16,956 nt of DNA from JAABTL01 sp964465355 (GCA_964465355.1 CAYXJZ010000077.1:1-16956), one strand, 5' to 3'. Positions 6,145-13,837 are shown, counted from the first letter of the stretch. The notes: generated from the sequence alone by a model not told the origin. Program-made: numbers and translations.

Positions 6145-7695
6145 TCAGTCTCGGAAACGCAGACCGTCGGCGCTGAAGTCCATGGTGTGGCTCGGTTGGG
6201 TGCGCCACTCGATGCCGTCACGCACGCCCCAGCAGATGGCCGGTCGGTAGAGGGTGGTGCCTGGCGCCTGGCGCTCCCAGCTGTCGAGGAGCTGGCCGAA
6301 GAGTTCCTGGCGGGCAGACACGTCGAAGGTGGAGGCCAGCTGCTCGCCGATCTGGTTGAAGTCGGGGTCGGGGTTCACCCAGCGCGGCTGGCGCTGCGCC
6401 TCGTCGTTGCCGCCCCACAGCAGCCAGAGGCCGCCGAGCGGATCGGTGAAGCGCATGGCGTATGACCAGGGGTGGATGGCGAAGTCGGGGTTGACCCAGA
6501 AGGCGGTGGTCATGCGGATCTGCACGTTCAGGCCGATCTCGCGCAGCATCTCGACGATGATCTCGGCGGCTTCGAGGTCGTTGTCGTAGTAGCCGGGGAT
6601 GAGGTCGTAGTAGAGCGTCTCGCCGGCGTAGCTGGAGGACTGCACCAGGGCCCTTGCCGCTTCGGGGTCGTAGGGCGTCAGTGGCCGGTCGCCCAGGTAC
6701 ATGTCGCCGTACTCGGGCAGCTGGTGGCCGGGGGTCTCGACGGCGCCCTCGTCCCACAGCGCCTCGACGATGAGGTTGCGGTCGATGGCCAGGTTGATGG
6801 CACGCCGCAGGTCGACGTCCTGCATGAGGGGGTTGCCGCGGGTGTTGTAGACCAGCAGGTGGATGAGCTGGTGCTGCTCGCACACCACGTCGACGCCGTC
6901 GAAGGAGCGCACAAGGTTGATCTGGTCAGGCAGCACCGGGTTGATGATGTCCTGCTCGTTGTTGACCAGGGCCGTCATGCGGCTGGAGGCCTCGGGGATG
7001 ACCGAGTAGACCACTTCCCTGACGTTGGGCTGCTCGCCCCAGTAGTCGGCGAAGGCTTCGAGGACGATGCGGTCGGGCTCGAAGGAGACGAGGCGGAAGG
7101 GGCCGGTGCCGACGGCGACGCGGCCGTACTCCTCGGGGCCGATCTCCTCGATGAAGCGCGCAGGCACCATCCAGGAGCCCCAGAGGCTGGCCAGGCGCTG
7201 CTCCAACGCCGGGTCGGGCCGCAGGGTGACGATGCGCACGGTCAGGTCGTCGACCGCCTGCACCTCGGCGATGGTCTCCAGCAGGCCGCGGGCAAGCAGG
7301 AAGGTGCTCTCCGGCGAGATGGCGCGCTCGATGGAGTACACGACGTCGGCGCTGGTGAAGGCGTCGCCGTTGTGGAACAGCACGCCTGGCCGCAGCTTGA
7401 GGATCAGCTCGAGGTCGGAGACCCGTTCCCAGCTCTCCGCCAGGCCGGGGGTGAGCACCGCGTTGTCCTCGGGGTCCATGCGGATGAGCGTCTCGAAGAC
7501 GTTGTACTGCACGCGGCTGGCCGTGAGGCTGATGGAGGCGTGGGGATCCATGGTCGGCGGGATGTTGGCCACGCCGACGCGCAGCGTCTCCCTCTGGAAG
7601 CCCTGCCCGAAGGCAAGGCCGGCTGCCGCGCAGAGACCGATCACGGCCAGGGCCAGACCGGTGGCGCGCCAGGACGGAAGGACTCTCTTGTTCAT
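6145..7695 (-). CDS. ABC transporter substrate-binding protein, family 5 (peptide/nickel/opine type)
   Basis: A 516-residue secreted binding protein. The start is ATG at 7695, with AAGGAGG five bases upstream; a longer frame to 7743 lacks such a site. MNKR plus a hydrophobic stretch and AFG-QG around residues 29-31 form a Sec signal peptide with no lipobox cysteine. The mature protein follows the SBP_bac_5 pattern: LRVGV...PTMDPH near the start, FETLI..., the LAESWE and LRPGVLFHNGDAFTSADVVYSIER signature, VGTGPFRLV, and VDLRRAINLAIDRNLI. This family usually carries oligopeptides, but also sugars, opines and other solutes, so ligand identity is open. The downstream phosphodiesterase and GlpD suggest a glycerophospho-compound, which is an inference. 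Two permease genes precede it; no ATPase gene does. Confidence 0.93.
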   Translation of the reverse strand: MNKRVLPSWRATGLALAVIGLCAAAGLAFGQGFQRETLRVGVANIPPTMDPHASISLTASRVQYNVFETLIRMDPEDNAVLTPGLAESWERVSDLELILKLRPGVLFHNGDAFTSADVVYSIERAISPESTFLLARGLLETIAEVQAVDDLTVRIVTLRPDPALEQRLASLWGSWMVPARFIEEIGPEEYGRVAVGTGPFRLVSFEPDRIVLEAFADYWGEQPNVREVVYSVIPEASSRMTALVNNEQDIINPVLPDQINLVRSFDGVDVVCEQHQLIHLLVYNTRGNPLMQDVDLRRAINLAIDRNLIVEALWDEGAVETPGHQLPEYGDMYLGDRPLTPYDPEAARALVQSSSYAGETLYYDLIPGYYDNDLEAAEIIVEMLREIGLNVQIRMTTAFWVNPDFAIHPWSYAMRFTDPLGGLWLLWGGNDEAQRQPRWVNPDPDFNQIGEQLASTFDVSARQELFGQLLDSWERQAPGTTLYRPAICWGVRDGIEWRTQPSHTMDFSADGLRFRD

Positions 7696-7744
7696 GTTGG
7701 CCTCCTTAGGACCAGGGTGGGAACGACGAGGGGTGAAGGTCATC

Positions 7745-8650
7745 TCAGAAGCGGAGGGTGGGGTCCAAGGTGTCGCGCAGCCAGTCGCCCAGCAGCGAGG
7801 TGGTCATGGTGATGGCCAGCAGGATGGCGGCGGGCGCCACCGCGATCCACCAGGCGTTCACCAGGTAGTTGCGGCCGGCGCCGATCATCGAGCCGAGCGA
7901 GGTGTCGGGCGGCTGCACCCCGAGGCCGAGGAAGGACATGGAGGACTCGAGCAGCATGATGGCGCTGAAGTTGGCGGTGACGAGGACGATGAGCGGCGAG
8001 GTGACGTTGGGCAGCACGTGGCGCAGCGCCAGCCTCAGGCGCGATCCGCCCTGGGCGCGCACGGCTTCGACGAACAGCGCCTCGCGCACGGCCAAGACCT
8101 GGCCGCGGGTGACGCGCGCGTAGGTGGCCCAGCCTGCCAGGCCGATGATCGGGATGAGCACCGTCAGGTCGGAGCCGAAGACGGCGATGGCGGTGAGCGC
8201 CACCAGCGTGAAGGGCACGGCCAGCTGGGCGTCGATCAGGAACATGACGACGGCGTCCACCCAGCGGTCGGCCAGGCCGCTGAGCAGGCCGAGGCTGGCG
8301 CCGGCCAGGAAGCCGACCATGGTGCCGAGGCTGGCCACCAGGATCGACAGCCTCAGCGAGTGCAGGGCCCTTGACAGGACGTCGCGACCGAGGTGGTCGG
8401 TGCCGAGCCAGAAGCGGTTCTCGCCGCTGACGGTGCCCGGTGCGGCCAGACGGTCGCGCAGGTGCTGTTGGGTCGGTGGGTAGGGCGCCAGCCAAGGGGC
8501 GGTGGCGGCAGCGACAAGGATGACGGCCAGCAGCACGAGGCTGACCTTGACGGGCCATGGGCTGCTGCGCAGGCGGGCGAGGAAGCCGCGGCCCCCCGCC
8601 TGCGCGGGATGGACGGGTTCGACCTGATGAGCCGACTCGACCATGGCCAT
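7745..8650 (-). CDS. ABC transporter permease, DppC/OppC type
   Basis: A 301-residue inner-membrane permease. A cytoplasmic tail leads to the first membrane segment (about 35-55), then the hallmark FWLGTDHLGRDVLSR at 80-94, further membrane segments, and the EAA loop EAVRAQGGSRLRLALRHVLPN at 195-215 that docks on the ATPase. Later FLGLGVQPP is typical of DppC. The ATG at 8650 overlaps the last base of the preceding permease stop (TGATG), so the very long open frame reaching 9523 is only an overlap artefact with that gene. It pairs with the DppB-type permease and hands substrate from the binding protein encoded 49 bases downstream. Confidence 0.94.
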   Translation of the reverse strand: MAMVESAHQVEPVHPAQAGGRGFLARLRSSPWPVKVSLVLLAVILVAAATAPWLAPYPPTQQHLRDRLAAPGTVSGENRFWLGTDHLGRDVLSRALHSLRLSILVASLGTMVGFLAGASLGLLSGLADRWVDAVVMFLIDAQLAVPFTLVALTAIAVFGSDLTVLIPIIGLAGWATYARVTRGQVLAVREALFVEAVRAQGGSRLRLALRHVLPNVTSPLIVLVTANFSAIMLLESSMSFLGLGVQPPDTSLGSMIGAGRNYLVNAWWIAVAPAAILLAITMTTSLLGDWLRDTLDPTLRF

Positions 8651-9570
8651 CAGCCCGCGATCCGCACGCGAGGATCGAGCAGGGCGTAGCCGAAGTCGAT
8701 GAGCACGCTCACCAGCACCACCACCGAGGCCACGATGAGGATGGAGAACTGCAGCACCGGGTAGTCGCGGGCGGTCACGGCGTTGACGATCAGGCGACCG
8801 GCGCCTGGCCAGGCGAACACCGTCTCCACCACCACGGCGCCGCCCACCAGGCTGCCGAGCATGAGACCGATCATGGTCAGCACCGGGATGAAGGCGGGGC
8901 GCAGGGCGTGGCGCAGCACCACCACGCTGCCGCTCACCCCCTTGGCCTTGGCGGTGCGCACGTAGTCCTGACCGAGCACGTCCAGCAGCGAGCTGCGCGT
9001 GAGTCGGGCGATCAGCGCAGCGCTGGAGGAGCCGAGGGTGAGCACCGGCATGATGAGGTGCATCCAACTGTTGCGGCCAGAACTGGGCAGCCAGCCGAGC
9101 TGCAGGCTGAACACCAGGATGAGGCCGATGCCGAGCACGAAGTCGGGCGTGGCGTAGGCGGCGAAGGTGCCGGTCATCAGCACCCGGTCGAGCCAGCCGT
9201 TGCGCCGCACGGCAGAGACCACGCCCACCACCACGCCGCTCACCACCGCGAAGAGCAGGGCGAGGCCCATGAGCTGCAAGGTGTATGGCAGGCGCTCGGC
9301 GAAGACCCTCGTCACCGGCCTGCGCTCGTAGAAGCTGTTGCCGAAGTCGCCGCTGACGACACCGCGAAGGTAGATGAGGTACTGCTCGTGCATGGGACGA
9401 TCGAGGCCGAGCTGACCGCGCAGCAGTGTGCGCATCTCGTCCGATGCGCTGTCCGCCAGCAGCCAGTCGGTCGGGTCGCCGGTGAGGCGGGTGGCCACGA
9501 AGACCACGGTGACGATGAACCACAGGGTGAGGAAGGCACGGGCCAGCCTCCTGGGCAGGTACCTGGTCAT
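8650..9570 (-). CDS. ABC transporter permease, DppB/OppB type
   Basis: A 306-residue inner-membrane permease and first gene of the minus-strand operon. It opens with a membrane segment (FLTLWFIVTVVFVA) followed by TGDP, then GLDRPMHEQYLIYLRGVVSGDFGNSF (about 55-80), a standard DppB periplasmic signature. The EAA loop is DYVRTAKAKGVSGSVVVLRHALRPA at about 202-226, and VVVETVFAWPGAGRL is another family hallmark. ATG at 9570 has a purine-rich GGGAGAG just upstream. With the DppC-type protein it should form the channel. The mRNA probably begins near 9744, giving a leader of about 170 bases. Confidence 0.94.
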   Translation of the reverse strand: MTRYLPRRLARAFLTLWFIVTVVFVATRLTGDPTDWLLADSASDEMRTLLRGQLGLDRPMHEQYLIYLRGVVSGDFGNSFYERRPVTRVFAERLPYTLQLMGLALLFAVVSGVVVGVVSAVRRNGWLDRVLMTGTFAAYATPDFVLGIGLILVFSLQLGWLPSSGRNSWMHLIMPVLTLGSSSAALIARLTRSSLLDVLGQDYVRTAKAKGVSGSVVVLRHALRPAFIPVLTMIGLMLGSLVGGAVVVETVFAWPGAGRLIVNAVTARDYPVLQFSILIVASVVVLVSVLIDFGYALLDPRVRIAG

Positions 9571-9750
9571 GGCTCTCCCTCGCCCCCTCTCTTCCGTGGG
9601 ACCATCGCGCCCGTGGTGAGAACCCTAGGAACGGCGAACACCTCCGTCGGTGATGAACGCCCGAAGGAACCGGGCATCCCGGTCCGGGCCGGTCGCGCGC
9701 GAGACCAACGGGCCATCACGGCTCGCGAGGTCTTGCCTGGAAGATGCCCA

Positions 9751-9779
9751 AACGTAGCACCGGCCTTGACTTATGTCAA
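9751..9779 (-). promoter_or_regulatory. Sigma-70-type promoter for the transporter/phosphodiesterase/glpD operon
   Basis: On the minus strand a consensus −35 TTGACA (9779-9774) is followed, after exactly 17 bases, by TACGTT (9756-9751) as −10. Transcription would start near 9744. The −35 lies within the dyad TTGACATAAGTCAA, so a protein bound there would block polymerase. Confidence 0.6.
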
Positions 9780-9800
9780 CAGTGACTGCACGTTTGTGCA
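9766..9800. promoter_or_regulatory. Pair of operator-like dyads, probable regulator binding sites
   Basis: Two perfect 5-4-5 inverted repeats: TTGAC-TTAT-GTCAA (9766-9779) and TGCAC-GTTT-GTGCA (9787-9800). Their centres are 21 bp apart, two helical turns, so they lie on the same face of the helix. They agree at 8 of 14 positions. SorC-family proteins bind as tetramers to paired sites, and the SorC-type gene at 10712 is the obvious candidate; this link is inferred. Confidence 0.5.
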
Positions 9801-9861
9801 TTCCAGCTCCTTTGCCCTTCCATCATGCGTGAGTCATGCATGTCTTGACTTCGAACATCTG

Positions 9862-9870
9862 TGCTATCTT
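9862..9870 (+). promoter_or_regulatory. Extended −10 promoter for the HAD-SorC-PHP operon
   Basis: TG-C-TATCTT at 9862-9870 is an extended −10. A TTGACT at 9845-9850 is only 14 bases upstream, too near for an ideal −35, but extended −10 promoters need little −35 contact. Transcription would start near 9877, about 29 bases before the GTG at 9906. AGTCA (9832-9836) and TGACT (9846-9850) form a further small dyad over the promoter. Confidence 0.4.
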
Positions 9871-9905
9871 GCCCGCCATACGTATACGAGACGGGGGTCA
9901 GCAGC

Positions 9906-10706
9906 GTGTCAGGAGCCACCGCCACAGCCTTGGACGCCGTCGAGGCCTTCGCCTTCGACCTCGACGGGACGCTCTACCTGGCCCAGCAGCTGCTGCCTGG
10001 GGCCGGGAAGCTCCTCGCCGGACTCGAAGCCGCCGGCCGTTCGGTCGTCTTCGCCACCAACAACTCCTCGATGCCCGCGACGGACTACCAGGCCAAGCTC
10101 CGCAGCCTTGGCCTGCCGGCCGACCGGTCGGTGCTGCTGACCTCCAACGATGTCGCCGTCAGCCACCTCAAGGAGCGGGGATACCGGCGCCCCTGGCTGC
10201 TCGCCACCGATGCCGTCCGCCATGAGTACGGCTTCGAGGGCCTCGGTCACGACGAGGCCGACCCCGACTGCCTGCTGCTGACCTTCGACACGAGCCTCGA
10301 TTACCAGAAGCTGCTCCGCGCCAGCCGCCTGATCGAGTCAGGCATCCCCTACCTGGCCACCCATCCCGACCCGGTGTGCCCCAGCCCTGCCGGTGGCATG
10401 CCCGACTGCGGCGCCATCATCGAGCTGCTGCACGCCACCACCGGCGCACGCCCGGTGGTGCTTGGCAAGCCATACGCCGGCATGGCCTCGGCCATCGTCG
10501 AACGCCTGGGCTACCCGGCCGAGCGCATCGCCTTCGTCGGCGACCGGCTGCAGACCGACATGCGCATGGCAAGCGATTTCGGTTTCGTCGGGGTCTTGAC
10601 CCTCACCGGCGTCACCGGCCACGACGAGCTCAGAAGCAGCGAGCTGCGGCCCCCGGTGGTGGTCCAGGACATGGTCGACCTCGCTCGGCTCCTTGGCTTA
10701 GGCTGA
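9906..10706 (+). CDS. HAD-IIA phosphatase (NagD/AraL/glycerol-phosphatase type)
   Basis: A 266-residue haloacid-dehalogenase phosphatase. Motif I is FDLDGTL with nucleophile D18 and D20; motif II is ATNNSS with T51; motif III is LGKPY with K188; motif IV is FVGDRLQTD with D213 and D218. The spacing between motifs II and III (about 135 residues) is that of the C2-cap class IIA, whose members act on p-nitrophenyl phosphate, phosphoglycolate, glycerol phosphates or sugar phosphates. The start is GTG at 9906, with GGGGGT seven bases upstream; the open frame extends to 9861 but that would overlap the promoter. In this locus a glycerol-phosphate or sugar-phosphate substrate is likely but not shown. 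The next gene follows after five bases. Confidence 0.9.
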   Translation: MSGATATALDAVEAFAFDLDGTLYLAQQLLPGAGKLLAGLEAAGRSVVFATNNSSMPATDYQAKLRSLGLPADRSVLLTSNDVAVSHLKERGYRRPWLLATDAVRHEYGFEGLGHDEADPDCLLLTFDTSLDYQKLLRASRLIESGIPYLATHPDPVCPSPAGGMPDCGAIIELLHATTGARPVVLGKPYAGMASAIVERLGYPAERIAFVGDRLQTDMRMASDFGFVGVLTLTGVTGHDELRSSELRPPVVVQDMVDLARLLGLG

Positions 10707-10711
10707 AGGCC

Positions 10712-11701
10712 GTGACCAAGCCCACCGACCGCAGCGACCTCGCACACCTAGGGGGCGAAGCCAGTTTCGAGGACGCGTTGCGGGTGGCGCGCATGTACTA
10801 CCACCTCGACCTCACCACCAACGAGATCGGCCAGCAGCTCGGCATGGCAAGGCCGACGGTGTCGCGCCTGCTGGGCTGGGCGCGCAGCCACGGCCTGGTG
10901 GAGTTCCGCGTCCTCGACCACCGGGAGCTGCAGCTGCGCCTCGAAGACCAGTTGGAGCGAGCCTTCGGCGTGCGCGAGGTCAAGGTGGTGCCTGTCCATC
11001 CCGATGCGGGCACGGCGGAGCAGATGGCCGCCGTCACCCGCTTCGCGGCGCGTTACTTGAACGGCATCATGGGCGAGCGCTCCACCCTGGCCCTCGCCTG
11101 GGGCGCCACCGTCGCGCGCATCGCCACCGAGCTGCGACCCAAGCCCTTGCCCAACGTGAACATCGTGCAGCTCAACGGCAGCGGCAACCAACGCGGCGGC
11201 CATGGCATCACCGACGCGGCCAACATCATCAACGCCTTCGCCCGCAACTACCACGGCCATGGCCACCTGCTGCCCATCCCCGCCTACTTCGACGCGCCCG
11301 CCACCAAGGAGGCCATGTTCCAGGAGCGGGTGGTCCGCCGGGTGCACGCGCTGGCTCAGAAGGCCGACGTCGTGCTCTTCAGCATCGGCACGCCGGACGC
11401 CAACTCCTACATCTACCAGGCCGGCTACATCGAGGATCAGGAGCTCAACGCCCTGCGCTCCACCGACGTGGTGGGCGACATCGCCACCGTCTTCTTCCGC
11501 GAGGACGGCAGCTACAGCGACATCGCCATGAACCAGCGCTCCTCCGGCCCCGACCTCGGCACCCTGGCCAAGCATCCATACACGGTGTGCGTGGTGGCCG
11601 GCCGAGACAAGGTGCAGGCGCTGCGCGGCGCCTTGGCCGGAGGCTTCATGAACACCCTGATCGTGGACGAGTCGGTCGCCAGAGCCCTGATGGAGGACTG
11701 A
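10712..11701 (+). CDS. SorC/DeoR-like sugar-phosphate-sensing transcriptional regulator
   Basis: A 329-residue regulator. The N-terminal helix-turn-helix at about 24-57 (RVARMYYHLDLTTNEIGQQL, then GMARPTVSRLLGWAR) has the standard SorC pattern, in which MYY..LTQ.EIA..L...R.TVSRLL is typical. The rest, with LALAWGATVARIA (about 125-137), QLNGSGNQ and VLFSIGTPD, is the SorC effector domain, a NagB-like fold that binds phosphorylated sugars or related effectors. The GTG at 10712 lies five bases after the phosphatase stop and has only a weak GAAGG before it, suggesting coupling. I infer it controls both divergent operons through the dyads at 9766-9800; glycerol-3-phosphate or dihydroxyacetone phosphate would be logical effectors. 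Confidence 0.92.
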   Translation: MTKPTDRSDLAHLGGEASFEDALRVARMYYHLDLTTNEIGQQLGMARPTVSRLLGWARSHGLVEFRVLDHRELQLRLEDQLERAFGVREVKVVPVHPDAGTAEQMAAVTRFAARYLNGIMGERSTLALAWGATVARIATELRPKPLPNVNIVQLNGSGNQRGGHGITDAANIINAFARNYHGHGHLLPIPAYFDAPATKEAMFQERVVRRVHALAQKADVVLFSIGTPDANSYIYQAGYIEDQELNALRSTDVVGDIATVFFREDGSYSDIAMNQRSSGPDLGTLAKHPYTVCVVAGRDKVQALRGALAGGFMNTLIVDESVARALMED

Positions 11702-11705
11702 GGCC

Positions 11706-12665
11706 ATGCACCCCTTCTCCCTTCCCGGCCGTTTCTTGCGTGGCAACCTCCACACCCATACCGATCGCAGCGACGGCGTCCTGCCTCCCGCCGAGGTGGC
11801 CGCGCGCTACCGCGCCAACGGCTACGACTTCCTTGCCATCACCGACCACCTCAGGGACAAGTACGGCTGGCGCATCACGGACGTNNNNNNNNNNNNNNNN
11901 NNNNNNNNNNNNNNNNNNNNNNNNNNNNNNNNNNNNNNNNNNNNNNNNNNNNNNNNNNNNNNNNNNNNNNNNNNNNNNNNNNNNGCGCTGGCCAACGGCG
12001 AACTCTGGCACCTGGTGGCCGTCGGCCTGCCCGATGACTTTCCCACCGGCGGGGACGAGGCGACCCCTGCCAGCGGTCCAGAACTGGCCCGCCGCGCCTT
12101 GGAGGCCGGCGCCTTCGTGGCCGCCGCCCACCCGGCCTGGTACGGCGCCACCGCCGCCGACATCCTGACGCTTGGCCCGGTGCACGCCGTCGAGGTCTAC
12201 AACGTCGCCTGCGCCGGCCTCAACGACAGGGGCGACAGCTGGCAGGTCTACAACGAGTTGCTGGCGGGCGGCGCCCGCTTCGGCGTCTGCGTGGCCGACG
12301 ACGCGCACTTCAAGGTCCCCTTCGACGCCTTCCGCGCCTGGGTGATGGTGAAGAGCGAGAGCGACGAGCCGGCCGCCATCGTCGCGGCGCTGAAGGCCGG
12401 CGCCTACTACTCGAGCACCGGGCCCGAGATCCGCGATCTGCGTTGGGAGGACGGTGCGCTGCACCTGGCGTGCTCGCCGGTGGAGCGGGTCTACCTCAGC
12501 GGTGTCGGTCGGCATGCCCAGACGGTCTTCGGCGCCAACCTGACCCGCGCGAGCATCCGACCGAACGGTGTGGTGGGTCCCGTCGCACGGCTGACGCTGG
12601 TGGACGCTGTGGGGCGGCGGGCTTGGACGAACCTCTTCGAGGTGGAACGCATCGCCCGAGGCTAG
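11706..12665 (+). CDS. PHP-domain metallohydrolase (CehA/McbA-like), interrupted by an assembly gap
   Basis: The frame starts at ATG 11706, eight bases after GGAGG and four after the regulator stop. PHP metal-ligand motifs are present: NLHTHTDRSDG (H16, H18, D23), FLAITDH (D47, H48), AAHPAW (H142) and VADDAH (D199, H201), counting the gap as 100 bases. The C-terminal part (YYSSTGPEIRDL, then VYLSGVG and a beta-rich tail ending WTNLFEVERI) is the accessory domain of CehA/McbA-like proteins. PHP proteins hydrolyse phosphoesters or other esters with a two- or three-metal centre. No signal peptide is seen, so it acts in the cytosol. Positions 11885-11984 are N; the two sides are in frame with each other only if the true gap is 1 modulo 3. 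Its TAG overlaps the TAG of the convergent nagA. Confidence 0.88.
   Translation: MHPFSLPGRFLRGNLHTHTDRSDGVLPPAEVAARYRANGYDFLAITDHLRDKYGWRITDXXXXXXXXXXXXXXXXXXXXXXXXXXXXXXXXXXALANGELWHLVAVGLPDDFPTGGDEATPASGPELARRALEAGAFVAAAHPAWYGATAADILTLGPVHAVEVYNVACAGLNDRGDSWQVYNELLAGGARFGVCVADDAHFKVPFDAFRAWVMVKSESDEPAAIVAALKAGAYYSSTGPEIRDLRWEDGALHLACSPVERVYLSGVGRHAQTVFGANLTRASIRPNGVVGPVARLTLVDAVGRRAWTNLFEVERIARG
11885..11984. other. Assembly gap (100 N)
   Basis: Exactly 100 Ns, the usual placeholder for a gap of unknown length, inside the PHP gene. By comparison with the family, roughly 20-35 residues are missing, so the real length could be near or below 100 bases. Confidence 0.99.
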
Positions 12666-13837
12666 GGCAGCACCCGCAGCCCCGCCCGCCACACCCCCAC
12701 CAGTTCCAACCCCGGATCGAGCATCAGCACGTCGGCGATCGCCCCCTCCACCAACCGTCCACGGTCACGCAGCCCCAGGTAGTCCGCCGGGGCCTCGGTG
12801 GCCGCCCGCAGCGCCCGCTCCGGGGCCACGCCCATGGTCACCGCCGTGCGCACCGCCCGGTCCATGGTCAGCACGCTGCCGGCCAGGGTGCCGTCAGCCA
12901 GCGTCGCCTTGCCGCCCTGCACCATGACCTCCTGGCCGCCCAGGCTGGTGGACCCCTCGCCAAGGCCGACGGCGCGGATGGCGTCGGTGATGAGCAGCAG
13001 CCTCGCCCCCTTGGCCGCGAAGGCGGTGCGCACCGAGGCGGGCGCCACGTGATGGCCGTCGACGATGAGCTCGGCGTAGGCCTGCTCGTCGCCCAGCAGG
13101 GCGCCGATGGCGCCTGGCGCGCGGCCGCTGAGTCCGGTCATGGCGTTGAAGAGGTGCGTGCCACTCCACACGCCTCCGGCGGCCTTCACCGCCGCCGACC
13201 AGGCCTCCACCGTCTCGGCACTGGCCATGGTGTGGCCGGCGCTGACCCGCACCCCGGCCTCGGCGAAGCGCCGGGCGGCCACGGCGCCTTGGTCCTCCTC
13301 TGGCGCGATGGTCACCAGCCTCACCACGTCCAGAGCAAGGACCTCGTCCAGCAAGGCCTCCGTCGGCCGCAGGGCGAAGGGCGGCTGCGCGCCGAGGCGG
13401 TCGGGGCTGATGAAGGGGCCTTCCAGATGCGCACCCAGTACGGCAGCGCGGTCGAACGCCACTGCGGTTGCACTGGACCGCGCCGCGGCCGCGTCCTCCG
13501 CCGCCACCTCCGCCACCCCTCGCAGGGCGTGCATGACCGCGGCCCACGGGTTGGTCATGGTGGTGGGCAACATGGCGGTGGTGCCGCCGCGCAGGTGCGT
13601 GCGGGCCATCGCCCGCACGGCATCGGGCCCGTCCATGGCGTCGGCGCCGCCCCCACCGTGCACGTGCACGTCGATGAAGCCGGGCACCAGCCAGGGGGCG
13701 TCCGGATCGCCAGAGCGACCCGCCCGTTCGGGGGCGCCGACCTCCACCTCGGCGATGCGACCGTCGACCAGCGTCAGCGAGCCGAGCGCCACACGGCCGG
13801 GCAGCAGCAGGCGCCCCTCCAACCGCGTCCGGGTCAA
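12662..13837 (-). CDS. nagA: N-acetylglucosamine-6-phosphate deacetylase
   Basis: A 391-residue amidohydrolase that removes acetate from GlcNAc-6-phosphate to give glucosamine-6-phosphate, a step in amino-sugar catabolism and cell-wall recycling. The metal and active-site residues are in order: PGFIDVHVHG (H58, H60), HLEGPF (E138), SAGHT (H201), GTHLFNAM (H227), VDGHH (H261/H262), and LITDA with catalytic D284. The N- and C-terminal beta parts (LTLVDGRIAEV; GRLVEGAIADVLMLD) complete the composite-domain fold. The start is TTG at 13837, backed by AGGAGG eight bases upstream. It begins 21 bases after minC, so it is probably the last gene of the mreD-mrdA-minC operon, a plausible murein link. 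Confidence 0.94.
   Translation of the reverse strand: MTRTRLEGRLLLPGRVALGSLTLVDGRIAEVEVGAPERAGRSGDPDAPWLVPGFIDVHVHGGGGADAMDGPDAVRAMARTHLRGGTTAMLPTTMTNPWAAVMHALRGVAEVAAEDAAAARSSATAVAFDRAAVLGAHLEGPFISPDRLGAQPPFALRPTEALLDEVLALDVVRLVTIAPEEDQGAVAARRFAEAGVRVSAGHTMASAETVEAWSAAVKAAGGVWSGTHLFNAMTGLSGRAPGAIGALLGDEQAYAELIVDGHHVAPASVRTAFAAKGARLLLITDAIRAVGLGEGSTSLGGQEVMVQGGKATLADGTLAGSVLTMDRAVRTAVTMGVAPERALRAATEAPADYLGLRDRGRLVEGAIADVLMLDPGLELVGVWRAGLRVLP

Larger units (their letters stand above)
9571..9905. promoter_or_regulatory. Divergent control region between the transporter operon and the HAD-SorC-PHP operon
   Basis: This 335-base stretch holds no convincing gene on either strand. It contains promoters for both directions and paired dyads at 9766-9800 (listed separately). 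The minus-strand leader (about 9571-9744) is GC-rich with small inverted repeats, for example CGCGAG at 9698-9703 against CTCGCG at 9722-9727; I recognise no riboswitch in it. The central part (9745-9890) is visibly richer in A and T than the flanking genes. Confidence 0.75.

Noticed and set aside
6472..7812. 446-codon plus-strand open frame opposite the binding-protein gene
   Set aside because: It is antisense to a clearly recognisable family-5 binding protein, is dominated by Gly, Val, Asp, Gln and His, has no known motif and is what GC-rich codon bias produces on the opposite strand.
7745..9523. 592-codon minus-strand frame for the DppC-type permease
   Set aside because: The extra 291 codons lie in a shifted frame over the DppB-type gene; the real start is ATG at 8650 at the TGATG overlap.
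9571..9744. Riboswitch or T-box in the long leader of the transporter operon
   Set aside because: Small inverted repeats exist but I see no T-box sequence, no anti-terminator core and no known riboswitch signature.
9787..9843. Short palindromes CATGCATG (9836-9843) and TGCACGTTTGTGCA as part of a CRISPR-like or repeat array
   Set aside because: There is no repeated unit with regular spacers; only isolated dyads typical of an operator region.
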